64,000 nt of DNA from Lingula anatina (Eukaryota; Brachiopoda; Lingulata; Lingulida; Lingulidae): positions 380,134-444,133 of the forward strand of contig NW_019774458.1 of NCBI RefSeq assembly GCF_001039355.2. The letters run 5' to 3'. Shown here piece by piece: positions 22,786 to 35,175 of this stretch (within the stretch, counting starts at the first letter, position 1; every line of letters begins with the position of its first letter). Under the pieces are notes generated by a model, which searched no databases, had not been told where the DNA came from, and saw nothing but the letters and a program-made list of their open reading frames with translations. The translations under genes were made by a program, and so were the position numbers.

Positions 22786-25700
22786 AATGGGGTGTAAATT
22801 TTAAATGATATAATGTTCAAAGAGAGATACAAATTTTGACAAATTTTAACATATAAAGAACACAAGGTTTTCATTATCAAAATGAAAGCATATATTTAAT
22901 TTGCGTGGTTAAAAAAAGTATGAAATTCATTATGAATATTCGGTTTCAGAAATTATTGTTTGATTATTGAATTAAGAAAGATTTCGACCAATTCTAATAT
23001 ACAGAGAGCACGCTGTTTATTTATATGTTATGATGTTTTGTTATATTATGTTATGTTATATTATATTGTTTATTCAAATATTGACATAGATTGAGTTTGT
23101 TTAAAGAAAATTATTTGGATGATTAAAAAATGATGCTAATTTTTTAATTGATTGTTATTTTTTTTTGTCTTTTTGGCATGGGGCTGGGTATCAGTGAATT
23201 TTCTTTTTTTATTTGACTTTTAAAGAAATAAAGAAATCTTGCTTACTATGAAATGTTCTACTTTTCATTATCAGTCAACCAGTTTTTTATTCTGATATTA
23301 AAATAAATATTTCAAGAATAAGATGAAGCAGGCGAGAAAAAAGGTTTTCACGCGTAATTCTTTATGTTTGGGCAAAAAATATTAACCATCTTCCCCTATG
23401 CCTTATTGTTGTGCTAATTATACTTGCGCCGTAATTTAAAGATTTAAATTTCAATTAAAATTCAGCATTTAAAAGTAGCCGTTACAGAAGGGCATTCTAT
23501 CTTCTGCTTTTCTACATATGACCATCTGATGGAAAGCATCTTCCTTAGATAAATATCGCATGGCTTTTCTCTTCGTGCTCTTAAGCTTCGCCCGCTCTCT
23601 TTTACTACAATTCAAGACAGAATCGTGTTCTGAGTGGGAGTTTTTCAGAGCAACTTTGTGACTACTCTCCTTAAATGGACTCCTCTATAAACGCCTATCG
23701 TTGCATTTTGTAACAACTCGAATAAAATAAGTGACCTGGTCAAAGAGGGACTGCTGCTCCCAGAACACTAAACTGCACAGGAGACAAAGGCTGAATAGCA
23801 TGAGTGCAAAGAAAAAAAGTTCTGAGACCGGTTCTTCTAGTTGGTCATGGAATGAAGGGTCAGAGAGTGTGCGAGGTCACGTAGAAAAGCACACACAAGG
23901 TCACATATCAACTACGCCGGGGCATACATCAGCCTTGCGGTGATCGAATATTTTGCTCAAACCTGTTTATATAAGTCAAAAATATCCAGTTGTGAATAAA
24001 GAATCAAAGCGAATGTTGTTTATGTTGCACCCCAACCACGGGTACGTGGCGGGCCAAGACTACCGGGTTGTCCTCGTCTCGCTTTGATCCTTTTTGCGGG
24101 TGTGTTTCTCTTTCTTTTCCAAATTTTGCGTGTATAATGTGATTTAAAACGCGTTTTATTTCTATCCCCTAACCAGTTATGAAAACAAGAGAAATATCTT
24201 TACCTCCTTCAGTTTTTAAAAATTAGAATATTTATCCTCTACTAAGGTATGTTGCTTTTGCTGTATTTTATTCGTTTATCTGTTTTGCAGGGATATTTCC
24301 TTTACACACGATAACTTCAGATATAATACTTCACGCAAAAAGTTTACCGAGTTTTGAGTGCATTTCCGTTGGTCCCACCAGGAGAAGGGATTGTCCTTGT
24401 TTGCTACTTTAGTTCAATTTCCATGTTGACTTTTATTATGTTTTGTATTATTCTATTCATTTTCTGTTTTGCTTTACGGAGACTTGAATAACTGCTAAAC
24501 AATATCTGGTGACATACACCCGGTGCCAGCATAATGCATTTTGTGACTGATAAAAGCTCGCTCACAACACAAAAAAACGTGACCGAGGAAACATCAAAAA
24601 TATTTTTCGGCAGTATTTCATATTGAATGGTGCTTTGTCCTTACCCTTCACAGTACTGGGGTCTGTTCTGCAACGTGGTGTCATGATACATGGGGTTGTT
24701 TACTTCGCTCAGAATGTTGATATTAGAGGCGAAGGCGTTTGTTTCTCTCACCTTTAAAACATCGACTGTTTGTCCACCTGGCGTCACAGTATAAGGAGAG
24801 AAAAGCGGAGTTATCAGCGCTGACCGCGTCGGTAATTTAATTTGACGCGTCACGGTACGTCAATCTCCAGCGTAGATGTCTTTCAGAAGGTTCGTGACCT
24901 GTGCTGCCTGACCGGCTACCGTTGCTGAATATATTACTTCCACATATTATAGGCGACTATACGGACACATTCAAGTTTGTAACAGGCGATTACTTAACAT
25001 TCAATAACCTTTATAATACTCGATCCATTTGTGCTGCACGATATTTCTGCCTCACTTACCCAATAAAATATAATTAGTCTGCGAACTTGTACGTTTAACT
25101 CATAAGGACCAAGAACGACGAAGGATAACAAGGTCCGTGTGCATGTTGCACGAAAATTTGTGGTAAGTTTCAAGATATTTGATTAGAAGGAAATCCAATC
25201 CCGAAATTAAATTTCATGTTTAAAAAGGGCGATTTTTAAGGTTAGGTATCATTAAGAGAGAGAGAGAGAGAGATAAAGAAAAGCTGTGTACTACCATCCT
25301 GCGGTTGTCAATTTGTTAATTTTTTTATTCGTTTTCCGTTACAATTGCTCTGATTTGCTACAATTGCTTTGATGAAATTTATGTTGCAATTAGTGAGGGA
25401 GAAATTTTTTTTTTTTTTTCAAAATGAAGCGAGTCATAATTAACATGCACAGATATTCGAGCTCACTCACAGTAACAAATAACGACGACAGCCGAACAAT
25501 CTTGATTTTTAAAAGTGGTCAAGAAATTTTTTTTATAAACATAAATCTTAAGTTGATAATTGGCACTTGTTGGTGTCGAAAGGGTAGACAATTGCAGTCA
25601 AAATCGATTCAAATCGCCTCCTCGCTTCTCAGGCAGAGGAGATATTGCGTGTCCCTCCATTGACTCAGAATATACACACAGGGAATTATTTTCCTAAAGC

Positions 25701-26283
25701 AGAGTTAGGATGTGTTTTAAAGTTTTGCAATCCCACTAAACGCCACGACTGCTGCTGTTCTATAGTTTTTGTTGAGACTGAAATGAAAGTGGTAGGGTTA
25801 TTTTCTTAGACAAATTACCGTCCTTCTAAACAAAAAAGTGTGTTGTCTTGTGCAAAGCGAAGTTAGTCATGCCGATTCACTCATTTATTAATTCACATAA
25901 ACAATATTTTGATTGCCTTACCTGCTTCAGCGTCAGTGTTACGCAATATGGCTTACAAATATTCGACCTGTAAGATTTTCGTACATGTGGAATATAAATT
26001 AATAATTGCATTTCATACATGTAAGAAACCGAAGAATTCGTACCTGATCCGATTGTTAGTGCCTTTTATGTTTACACCAGCTTTAATCATTCCAGCTCTA
26101 GGAGCATCTCAGATCAGAATTAATCCCACATCGCCACACCGAAACCTCCTCAAAGTACAGATAATGTAAATGGTACACAACGGTTGCAAAAGTTCGCAAT
26201 AAGTAATTCTCTACAGGAATGACTTAAGTTCTGCGACACGATGCCATTACTCGATTCTTGTGAGAGCTGAACTTTTACTAGTC
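22786..26283. other. Intergenic region bHLH to coiled-coil gene
   Basis: About 3.5 kb. It begins with the bHLH 3' UTR, whose likely poly(A) signal is near 23226. A short GA run occurs near 25256-25272. One minus-strand segment at 24641-24853 looks weakly coding and is listed separately. I see nothing else I can support. Confidence 0.45.
24641..24853 (-). CDS. Possible isolated coding exon, unknown product
   Basis: This minus-strand open stretch has a protein-like composition (for example TPLFSPYTVTPGGQTVDVLK and NILSEVNNPMYHDTTLQNRP). It ends beside a good donor, GAAGG|GTAAGG. It has no ATG near its start, so it would be an internal exon, and I could not identify partner exons or a family. 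It may be spurious. Confidence 0.25.
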   Translation of the reverse strand: MTRQIKLPTRSALITPLFSPYTVTPGGQTVDVLKVRETNAFASNINILSEVNNPMYHDTTLQNRPQYCEG

Positions 26284-26814
26284 ATGTCGCATGACAGATA
26301 CGCAAGGGCTGTGGCCGTGAGTGCTGAACAAGAACGCTTGTTGCAGTTGAAACAAAATGAACTTTCCAAAGACAGAAAGTCAACAATACAATATTTCGAA
26401 CGCGAGCGCCATGCTCTGCAGCAAGAATTGCGGGACATTCGAGCTAAAACGCCATATTTAAAGGAGGCTATTATAGCTGGAAAAGAGAGCGCACATGTCG
26501 ATGACAGTGGACGCAGTTCGCCGAGAATCCAACCAACAGAAAGAGCACAGTCACGCCGAGCCAGAACTTCTCCCGCAGCGACCACATGTCTCCAGGGCCC
26601 GGCGTCTCGCCCATACTCTAGAGGCCAGCTGCAACACCCCCTGGCGGATACATTGAATGACAAAGTGACACAAGGGACGTTGAAGAGACTACGCCAGGCT
26701 GAACACATTTCTAAATCAATAGAAAGTGTGATAAGGCAGAAACTGGAACACAGGCATACTCTGGCGAATTTGGTCAAAGAACACGCACAAACCACGAAAG
26801 CGCTCGACTCCTAG
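26284..26814 (+). CDS. Hypothetical coiled-coil protein, intronless
   Basis: A 176-residue open frame starting MSHDRYARAVAVSAEQERLL. The same frame is open upstream back to 26203 but has no earlier ATG. An acceptor-like CTCTACAG at 26209-26216 leaves room for an upstream exon. Residues 1-70 form a charged helical segment rich in Glu, Gln, Arg and Leu. The middle (about 75-125) is a Ser/Pro/Arg-rich linker, and residues 130-176 form a second amphipathic helix. No signal peptide or membrane segment is visible. An AATAAA lies at 27189-27194. Length and composition argue that it is real, but I recognise no family. Function unknown. Confidence 0.6.
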   Translation: MSHDRYARAVAVSAEQERLLQLKQNELSKDRKSTIQYFERERHALQQELRDIRAKTPYLKEAIIAGKESAHVDDSGRSSPRIQPTERAQSRRARTSPAATTCLQGPASRPYSRGQLQHPLADTLNDKVTQGTLKRLRQAEHISKSIESVIRQKLEHRHTLANLVKEHAQTTKALDS

Positions 26815-27111
26815 ACGTCTTTCCCCTGCATTTTTTTTTTTTTTTTTTGATTAGCAATCAGTGTAACAAACACGTTGGCACACACTCAGGATCAAATACT
26901 TGAAGAGTTATTTTTGCAAATTCGATTTGCAGGGAATGCACTGATCAAAGCAATGACAATCATGGGATATACCCCGAAGCACCGAAGCAATTGGATGTTG
27001 AAGTATGTCTCCTCTATCACATCAGAAGCAATTTCATGACAATCAGAGTGATGCTAGTAATATATCACTTTTCACCCAGTTCAATAGGTTTTCCCACCGA
27101 AGTTGACTACA

Positions 27112-27147
27112 ACTTGCCTAGAACTTGCCACTTGCCTAGAACTTGCC
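27112..27147. repeat. Perfect 18-bp x 2 tandem repeat
   Basis: The unit ACTTGCCTAGAACTTGCC occurs twice back to back. Each unit itself contains ACTTGCC twice. Confidence 0.9.
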
Positions 27148-27278
27148 GTCATTTGTCTGTCAACGAATTAAGCAACTAGGTTTTACTAAATAAATACTGA
27201 AAATCCACAAAATGGTGTGCTTTATTTAACCGTTTTTCCTTTTTTTATTACCTTAGTTGCATTTTGTATTAATACATT

Positions 27279-27279
<1 letters not shown>

Positions 27280-27346
<67 letters not shown>
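27280..27346. repeat. Compound (GT)n(GA)n microsatellite
   Basis: An uninterrupted GT run passes directly into a GA run. Confidence 0.95.
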
Positions 27347-27351
<5 letters not shown>

Positions 27352-28212
27352 ATTGACTCTGTAGAGAAAATTACAAAAAAGGAAGTAAAGACATCTAGTT
27401 AATGGTCAGTTGCTGAACTGAACTTCTTGATCCCACTCCTACGACTATAATGGGTTGTAAATAATGGAATATTGATCGCTGAATGTTTTTCACACAGGTT
27501 TTTGGCAAGGAAAACTGGTCTGGAAAATGTGCACATAAAATTCCGAAAAGTAACACTCAATATACGTATATTGGGTCTGAGATGAAAAACACTCTAAAAG
27601 TGAGACCGATTAAATAAATCCCGTGTTTGCCAATAGGGACGGTTTTCTGATATTTCTGACCTTTCACATTTAAGTGGATCCATAAATGCGCCGAATAATA
27701 AGCATCGCTTCCTGTTTGGGTCAGTAACTAACACGATGAACGCATTTCTTGGAATTCTACAACCATGTGTATGAGTGAATAGTCATATATACATATATAT
27801 CTATTTTATTAACGGATACAGGTAGATTATGTAAACTGGCCATGCAGATAGGGATCAATCATTCACAATATTGTAGGAGTCCTGAGACATATTAACGGGA
27901 CAAGAAGCAGTAGAACGATGTGGAATTACGTACAAGGAAACAAAAGCAAATGCCATAGAAACGCTGCCAGTATTCTAAGCCTTTTCGATCGCTTATTTGT
28001 GAAGTACAGCAGCTTATGAGAGTGACTGGCGTGAGACGCCAGCTAGAACGCCGTAGTAATCGATCATCTTTCCATAGCTGATATTTAAAGAGAGTTCGTC
28101 TTTGATTTCTACATTTTCTTATCATTGACCGCTAAGAGCTAAACGCTTACGAGGAAATGTATTAGTTTGACCGTCCCGGCCTGAAGGTAGATGAAGTAAC
28201 AACCACGGCCTA

Positions 28213-29650
28213 ATGCAGGCGATCATAGCGGCCGTGGTGGGCCTGTCCATATTCCACCTGGTGCTTGGGGCCGTAAGCGTCTGTCTAGGGGTGGTTTCCA
28301 GTATCCAGGCAGAGGTATGGCTTGCCCACAGTGTCTCACCCATATGGAGCGGGGGATTTGTAAGTATTTCAGCCACCTATACCCAGGGGAATACAGTGTA
28401 AATTGAGGGGCGGGAGAGTCGATCTCAGATCGATGAAATGTTATATAAACCTTGTAATGTTATTAATTGGTAATAGTGAAACTTACTGTCGTTTGCCAGC
28501 ATTCTAACAGTAATGTTCGGATAGATGAGTGGAGAAAAAGTAGATTAAATGAAAATGATATACCCCAGTATATACATATTACATTGTACGACTTCAGGTA
28601 CGAAGTACATTTTCTGATCCTTATTGAACATTTTTGGCAAAAATACTTATATCACCGCGTCCAAGGAACATAAGATACAGAATTTATTGCCTTTAGTACA
28701 CAGGCTTTCCTCCGACCCATATTCCTGATTATTTGCATTCGTCAAAGCTATATTACCATTACTACATGGATATGTAACATTGTCTGAACAAAATACTTAG
28801 CCATAAGCAACATTAATAAAACATATATACAGTTTAAATATCAAATTCAAACAGCTCGATTCTCCATTTTATGATGACTGATATAAGATATTCTGAATAG
28901 TGACATCGCAACCTTTGAATCATTTGTGAGGCTAATGGGTATAACAGAGATTAGAAAACTGAGAAAAATAGCCAAGTACATGTTAAAGACATGTACAGCT
29001 AATCGTGGACAAGGGGATTATTACATCTTTTACATGTATTATTTTTCTCACTTTGTCGGGTACTCTGCTTGACACGAGAAAGAACTAATATCCGCTGTAA
29101 TAACCAGATAATGAAGTTTTAAAAGTAGATGACGTGTATCAGTGAAGTCCTAGTAAGTCCTTATCAGTATATTATCTGGCAACGTGACGACTGCTGTTTT
29201 GGAGACAATGCAAACCTGAAATTAATGCCCCACCTTTCTGGAAAGGTAGGGATTGTTGGATGTAAGACACGTTAAATAAAGCGTACAAACATGGGTCCTA
29301 TATCGATCGATCTATAGATATATCTGTTGTTTGAACATCCTTTGCCACAATATTTTTAGATAACCATTACAGACCACAAATTAAACGGCTAAACTGGCAT
29401 GGCAGACTTTATTAACTACAACAAGACCTGGCAAAAGGACCGTCTGGCTATCCACACACGTTGGTGCATACGAACAGCGTACGAAGTCGATAATTTCTAT
29501 TGAATACGGCTCTCAGCAGAACTAGAGCAGTTGGATCCAATACGCCCTAGCATGTTTTCCAACTGCTTTGTGTTAATGAGAAATGTCGAAAATCAATTGT
29601 GCATGTTTGGTCTCGCATATCACAAGGGTTATTCATTAACAGGAAAATGT

Positions 29651-29695
<45 letters not shown>

Positions 29696-32600
29696 GAAAA
29701 AACTACCTCAAACAGGCAATCATGCTGTGTTTTAGTTTTCATTACAAGTCTTGTTTATTTGTTTTTCATGAAGACAACTGAAACACACGCCAAACATTAC
29801 ACAACATGATGTTACAAAACATGATGCACAACTCATATAGGGTAGAGACAAGAGACTTTAAGCACGGAATGAACATTCCAGATATGTAATGTAAGAAACA
29901 CACACGATAATCAAAGGCATAGTAAGACTACACCAAGGCAAGATGCAAAGATGCATGCATTATGAGATGGAATCCATTTCATTGTGACTCTCTCAGACAA
30001 AGGTTGGCACAAAAGATGATCTGCCACTTTGTCACAGGTTCTCCGAAGAAATGCATGTTCATGTATATATTATCTAAAGTTCACCAGATTTTCTAAGCTT
30101 TCCCTCATTCCATTTTCAGAAAAGAGAGAGATAAGACGTGTTGAGTTGGCGTTGCCTTCTCTTTACACATAGGCCTATTTGAAAAGGACAGCATATTGTC
30201 TGGTTTCCCGTGTTCAGCGTTTAAAGGACTTCTTCCCTATCCTGTGTTAAATTTGAATCACCAAGCCCTGTTTGGTTGCGACTTTCTCACCTACGTTCGT
30301 TCCCAGCTTTCCCTCACATCCCCCTTCACATACACGCCATTACGACCTTTGACGGGTATCGCATTCTTTTAGCGACATGCCAAGTCAATTACAGTCGATA
30401 ACATTCATAATGTCAATGTAAATGCACTGGAAAGACAGTCAGAATTATAATAAAATCGATCACTTTCCCATCCTGACAGTTTAATCAAAACAAAGATATT
30501 CATAAAAAATGTACAAGTTTCCTCGTTACCAAGAGGCATTTTCCTGGGGTCTCCATCCGACAACGCTCGGCAGCTTCAAATAATCAGGACTTATTTTTCA
30601 CAACAGTTTCTCTCTAGAAATGCCAAAACAATTCAAGACATTTATATTACATTATGAGTCCATTTCAAATCGCTTGAACATGTGCTTTCAACTCTCCGAG
30701 GAACCATCCTCTATCTGATCCGCTCCCATACATTGACAATAAAACACGAAAGGCGCCGGTCTCGCCGATATTTCATTTAAGCGAAGTGGTGTTTATGGGA
30801 AATCACGAATGGAGAAGGACTCTGTTATAAAACCATGCACAATGAGAATATGAATCTTTAATGTTCACAATTTTTCTAAAAAAGGAAAAGAATGGTAAAC
30901 GTATGAATATAATAACGCAAATAATGATGCAGTAATAAATTATTAATGCAAAAAGGAATGCATTTTCAATATATATTTTTTTAATTTTCAGCACTGCGTT
31001 TTCCGTTTCCTATAACCAAAAATAAGTGCCGCTGCTAGAATTTAATATAGCTCCTTGAAAGACATTGTGAAGTCCAATTACACTAAACCACACTAATGAA
31101 CTACAGCCTAATGGACAAATTAATGTTTCGTTCCCATACAATACAAGCCAAAATAATGAACGCCAAATTAATGATCCAACTTATGTTTCGTTTCATATTA
31201 CATGTTGACGTCTAAATAGATTGTATCAATACGTATGATGTTTGTGAAAAAAATATGCTGCACGTCGGGCTGATATATGAAAGACTGGTTTGCATAACTA
31301 TCCTGGGATTTGAAATTTTCAATTAAGGTTAAAAATAAGATAAGTTTGAGTACAAAGAATATTATCAGGTTTTTGACATACAAACTCCGTGGTAAATGAA
31401 TCCCTTGAGAATATCAAGCAGAAAAATGAGAATAAATGTAGGAAGATGCCCTATAAATGCGGTAAAAATGAAAACGTGACAGTCTGGACGAGGTGACAGT
31501 TTTCAACCACATGCTGCCTTGCTATCTTGTCTGCAAATAGGCTGTGGCTAGCATGATGTGATATTCTATTGAAACTGAACAATACGTTTCCGCTTTTCTG
31601 CGATAAAACTCAATCTTGCGATTCTTATTAGTGCACTGAATGAGATCGCGTTTATCATTATTATTGCAGTGGAAGATGAGAATTTCTGCAGTTACCGCGA
31701 CAGTCTTTGCAGAAAATTGCGGCTGACGTTTTCAGAGTGTCATTTAATCAAGGAAAGCTACATGATGGAATTGGACTAAAAATGATGAATGTGATCAGAG
31801 CTGAAAAAGGCCAATTTCATTTATATGTAAATTGCGCATGGGGAGTATTTTTAATGTTATATCCTATCGTTTAGCATACTGATGTGAATAGAATGAAAAA
31901 TGTCTTTTATTTTAGTTGCTTCTCACTCTTTTCTATCTGTCTGTCTGTCTGTCCGTCTGTCTGTCCCCATCATGCTACTGATTTACTTAACGTTTGATTC
32001 TTTGGTCTTATTTCAGTTTATCCTCACTGGAATTCTTGGTTTCGCCTGCGCGAAGAAGAAATCCGCATACTTGGTAAGATTACGTAAAGTACATGGTGTA
32101 CACGCAAACGCTACTGAATGTCAGTGTTTATTTTTAAAGAGAAATATCATGTTTAGTTCTGATGATATCGTTATGATAATGGTATTATGCGTCCGCTGAC
32201 TAAAACTAACGTCTACACAGGGTAGTGTAAAACACCTTTCAGCTAAGTTGGGGAATGAAAGTGCTACGTAAAACTTTTAAATCCTTTGACATTTTAGATT
32301 AAAGTACGCCTTTTGCGTATATAAATCTTATGTTATGTATTTGATTTATCAGAATATCTGTCGTGCAGTTAAATAATTTTCCATGTCTCTTTTTTTGTGT
32401 GTAATACTTAATCTGATAGGGTCTTATTACGCCTACGACATGTTTCAGCAGTTAAGTTAGTCTTGCAATGGACTCCCTCACTAAAGTTAATTTACAACTG
32501 TCAATCAAATTGCGATAATATAACTCTTTTTTTCTTTTTTTGTTGATAAAATATCTGTATTTCAGTATAAAGCTTGATGAGATAGAGAGGGAAATTAAAA

Positions 32601-33049
32601 TGAATGAGGAAAGCGATACATGTTACTTACGCAAAGCAAAATATTTGTTAAGGCATTAAATCAAATACTTCAAAAAGAATTATCTTGATTTTCAGATCCT
32701 GTGTTTTACTGCCTTTTCTGTGGTCTCCTTGGTGACGGCAGTGGTCAGTATACAACTACTTCGTCTCGGACTGATTAATCACACCAACGATGGGAATACC
32801 TTTCAAAAGGAAAAGAAAGACTTCTTAATTATCGTTGCCTTGGCAACAGCCGGAACCGAGTGCCTCATATGTATCATATCGTCCTTTGTTAGTTGTCGGG
32901 TGGCCAGAGCAGCTAAGAAAGAACTTTTCAAAAAGAGAGAGGGAACATTCAGCGTACAGGTACTGGGAGAGAAAGACATTGTTGTCGCCTTCACTAAAAC
33001 TTCCAGTGGAAGTGACGAACGAGACAGGTGTACGTCGGAAACTGAATGA
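28213..33049 (+). CDS. TMEM196-like: TMEM196-like four-pass membrane protein
   Basis: Three coding exons, 28213-28359, 32017-32073 and 32696-33049, all joined in phase 0, give 185 residues; vertebrate TMEM196 is of similar length. Four hydrophobic segments are visible. TM1 is within IIAAVVGLSIFHLVLGAVSV. TM2 follows the conserved PIWSGGF and ends at the family-typical CAKKKSAY. TM3 is ILCFTAFSVVSLVTAVVSIQ. TM4 is in DFLIIVALATAGTECLICII and is followed by a basic cytoplasmic tail (SCRVARAAKKELFKKRE). The PxWSG, CAKKKS and SCRxA motifs match TMEM196 as I know it. An in-frame TGA upstream fixes the start. Localisation is inferred to be membrane; the molecular function of the family is poorly known. 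Confidence 0.8.
29654..29692. repeat. (GA)n microsatellite
   Basis: Pure GA run in intron 1 of the TMEM196-like gene. Confidence 0.95.
31937..31967. repeat. (CTGT)n microsatellite with one interruption
   Basis: Tandem CTGT units with one CCGT variant, about 50 bp before exon 2 of the TMEM196-like gene. The pyrimidine content may extend that exon's polypyrimidine tract. Confidence 0.85.
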
Positions 33050-33636
33050 CCGACTTGTTCAATGTTGTAAAACCTTCAAAATTTATAGAATTGTTCTTGG
33101 ACTGACATTCCAGTTTTTGCAAAAGTGTCTGTCGTATTGTAATGTAGCCTATATAGGAAGATATGAAGAGCATTTAGCAATAACGCTATACTCCAAAAAC
33201 GTGCAGGTGTTACAGCCAAGAATCCAGTCCATGTGTGCGTCTATTCTAGATAGTGTTAGCAAAAGTCTTCCAGTGTTCGTGTTGTGGTCTCAATCCTGTC
33301 CGCAAACTGACGTATCATGTAAGTTGCTTTTTTGTCACTTATTCTCTTCTGCACAATATAGCTGTATATTTGTCGCCACCCCGATTAATCAATTTCAGCA
33401 ATAGTTATTATTTTATTTTTTTTTTACTTATTTATGCTTTCGTGAAGCTTCTGGTGTTCTTTGTTGACCTTTGTTGTCACATCCGTGTGTCTTTTCATAT
33501 TCCAAAATAAAAATAAAAAAATAATAATTACAATAAAGGAAGCAGTCCATTTTGAAATATGTCTAAACACCTCAATTGCCAGTATATTGTTGTTTGTTAT
33601 AAACGATTGTAATGCTTTATTCCCGTGTTTCTCCAG

Positions 33637-35175
33637 GACATATGTGTGAATGAAGACCAGTTTATGAGCAACGCGGATATGGGAGAACTGAACCCTGCTA
33701 TGGAGGGTAATGGAATTCTTGAGAGAGAATGCCAGCCGTCTGAATGTGGAAACATGTGGACGACATACTTTGGACAGGTGACGCCCACTATGATTGACGT
33801 CCAAGGTAAAGATAGTCACCCTAGTCACCTTAAAATTGACACCCCACACACACTTTCTGATGTACGCCTTCAGCCCCCATCTGGTTTACCTGACAAACCA
33901 GGCGACAGAATTGTCTCAGAGGAGTTACGAAATCACGGAGGTAGCATACGTGGGAATGAGAATACCATGAATACTTCATTATGTGGTGACGAAAAGGAAG
34001 CTTCAAATTCTGTTTCAAAGTATCGTCACGACATGGGATCGATAGGTATGGAGAACGACAACACGCGGACTGCGCTAGCTAACTCGGTTGAAGCAAGTGC
34101 CGAATCGCTTGAAGATGTTTTATTTTCTTTGTCCGAAGACAAATCGATTGTGTCCCCATCCCCATCCCCAGACATTGTGATTAACGGAGCAGATGGAAAG
34201 ACACAAATAAAAGTATCTTTTACTGAAATGTCACTGCAATCTGGATACATCGCTCAAAGTAGAAGGCAAAGATCCTTCCAAACCAACTTTCACAAAAGAA
34301 AACACGAAGTTAAGGATGAAAAGAGAAAACCAACGAGTCTAAAAGACATAAATAAAATTAAAGATGAAAATCATTGTGCCGTAAACGATAATCATATTTC
34401 TGGGGAAAGAAAAAAGCGAAAGTTACCTGTCGTCTCTACGCCCAACGGTGAGAGTGCGTTGGCGTCAAGTGAAGCATCTTCAACGACAGCTAAAAAACGA
34501 TCAAGCGCTGAAGTAAATATTGCTGAGGATCAAAGTACAGAGCACATGACTTCTAATTTCGCACAAATAAATCAACCCAAAACTTACAAGAACGCCGATT
34601 CCAAGCGCCAGACGATTCCTGCTAGTGATTTGTCTGTTTCCAAGAGAAACTCTCGTTACATTTTTACTCAGGTCCAAGATGAAGGTGAATATCCAAAACC
34701 CAAGTCAAATATCAACAGGTTGTCCGGCAGTAAGAGCTCTCATGGGGCGAAGGAGAGACGCTCGACCCAATCGACAGAAACCAAGGTCGCATCGAGACAC
34801 ATGGGCATGATTTCAATACCGAACCCTTCTATTAAAAAGCATAGACGTCACTCTCTTCACACAGCCCTCGACCCTATCGTCGAGAACCCGGCTGACATGA
34901 ACGAGCCGAGTATGCCGTCCATACGGAGCAGCCCGAACCTGACGGAGGCAATAACAGATATCAGCGTCAATGTCCCACCAACTGCATGGAGCGACATTCC
35001 TGACGTAAATAAAGAACAAAATGTATCGCCTGGTGACGCTAAAAACCGTTTGATTGACAGACCTGGGCGTTCACCCCGAGTTTTCTCCCAAGAGTTTTCG
35101 TGTGTTGTTCACGAACCCCCGTATGTGGAAGATAACGGCGCACATTCTCAAAACTATGTGACTAGTTGGCACTGA
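33637..35175 (+). CDS. Long disordered-tail exon, possible alternative C-terminus of TMEM196-like protein
   Basis: An open frame of 512 codons behind a clean acceptor (GTTTCTCCAG|GAC), with no ATG at its beginning. It begins DICVNEDQFMSNADMGELNP and ends at TGA after VTSWH. Composition is polar and low-complexity, rich in Ser, Lys, Asp and Asn. Features are a basic NLS-like GERKKRKLP, a KKHRRHSLH motif that looks like a basophilic kinase site, and SIRSSPNLTEA. No globular domain is recognisable. An internal donor CAG|GTACTG at 32959/32960 in the last TMEM196-like exon is phase 0 and would join FSVQ to DICVNE in frame, giving a 668-residue isoform. Otherwise it belongs to a separate gene whose first exon I missed. 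Confidence 0.65.
   Translation, partial: DICVNEDQFMSNADMGELNPAMEGNGILERECQPSECGNMWTTYFGQVTPTMIDVQGKDSHPSHLKIDTPHTLSDVRLQPPSGLPDKPGDRIVSEELRNHGGSIRGNENTMNTSLCGDEKEASNSVSKYRHDMGSIGMENDNTRTALANSVEASAESLEDVLFSLSEDKSIVSPSPSPDIVINGADGKTQIKVSFTEMSLQSGYIAQSRRQRSFQTNFHKRKHEVKDEKRKPTSLKDINKIKDENHCAVNDNHISGERKKRKLPVVSTPNGESALASSEASSTTAKKRSSAEVNIAEDQSTEHMTSNFAQINQPKTYKNADSKRQTIPASDLSVSKRNSRYIFTQVQDEGEYPKPKSNINRLSGSKSSHGAKERRSTQSTETKVASRHMGMISIPNPSIKKHRRHSLHTALDPIVENPADMNEPSMPSIRSSPNLTEAITDISVNVPPTAWSDIPDVNKEQNVSPGDAKNRLIDRPGRSPRVFSQEFSCVVHEPPYVEDNGAHSQNYVTSWH

Larger units (their letters stand above)
26815..28212. other. Intergenic region with short tandem repeats
   Basis: Non-coding. Contains a T-run at about 26830-26849, a perfect 18-bp tandem duplication at 27112-27147 and a compound GT/GA microsatellite at 27280-27346. 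No supported gene. Confidence 0.5.
28360..32016 (+). other. Intron 1 of the TMEM196-like gene (3.7 kb)
   Basis: Bounded by TTT|GTAAGT and TTATTTCAG. No conserved coding sequence seen. It contains a GA microsatellite (29654-29692) and a CTGT tract near its 3' end (31937-31967). Confidence 0.7.

Noticed and set aside
26247-26795. Minus-strand 182-codon ORF rich in Cys and Leu
   Set aside because: Shadow of the plus-strand coiled-coil ORF. Composition is unlike a real protein and it begins with no supported start or splice site.
32835-33404. 189-codon plus-strand ORF overlapping the TMEM196-like last exon
   Set aside because: Different frame from the conserved transmembrane sequence, and it runs into non-coding AT-rich DNA without splice or homology support.
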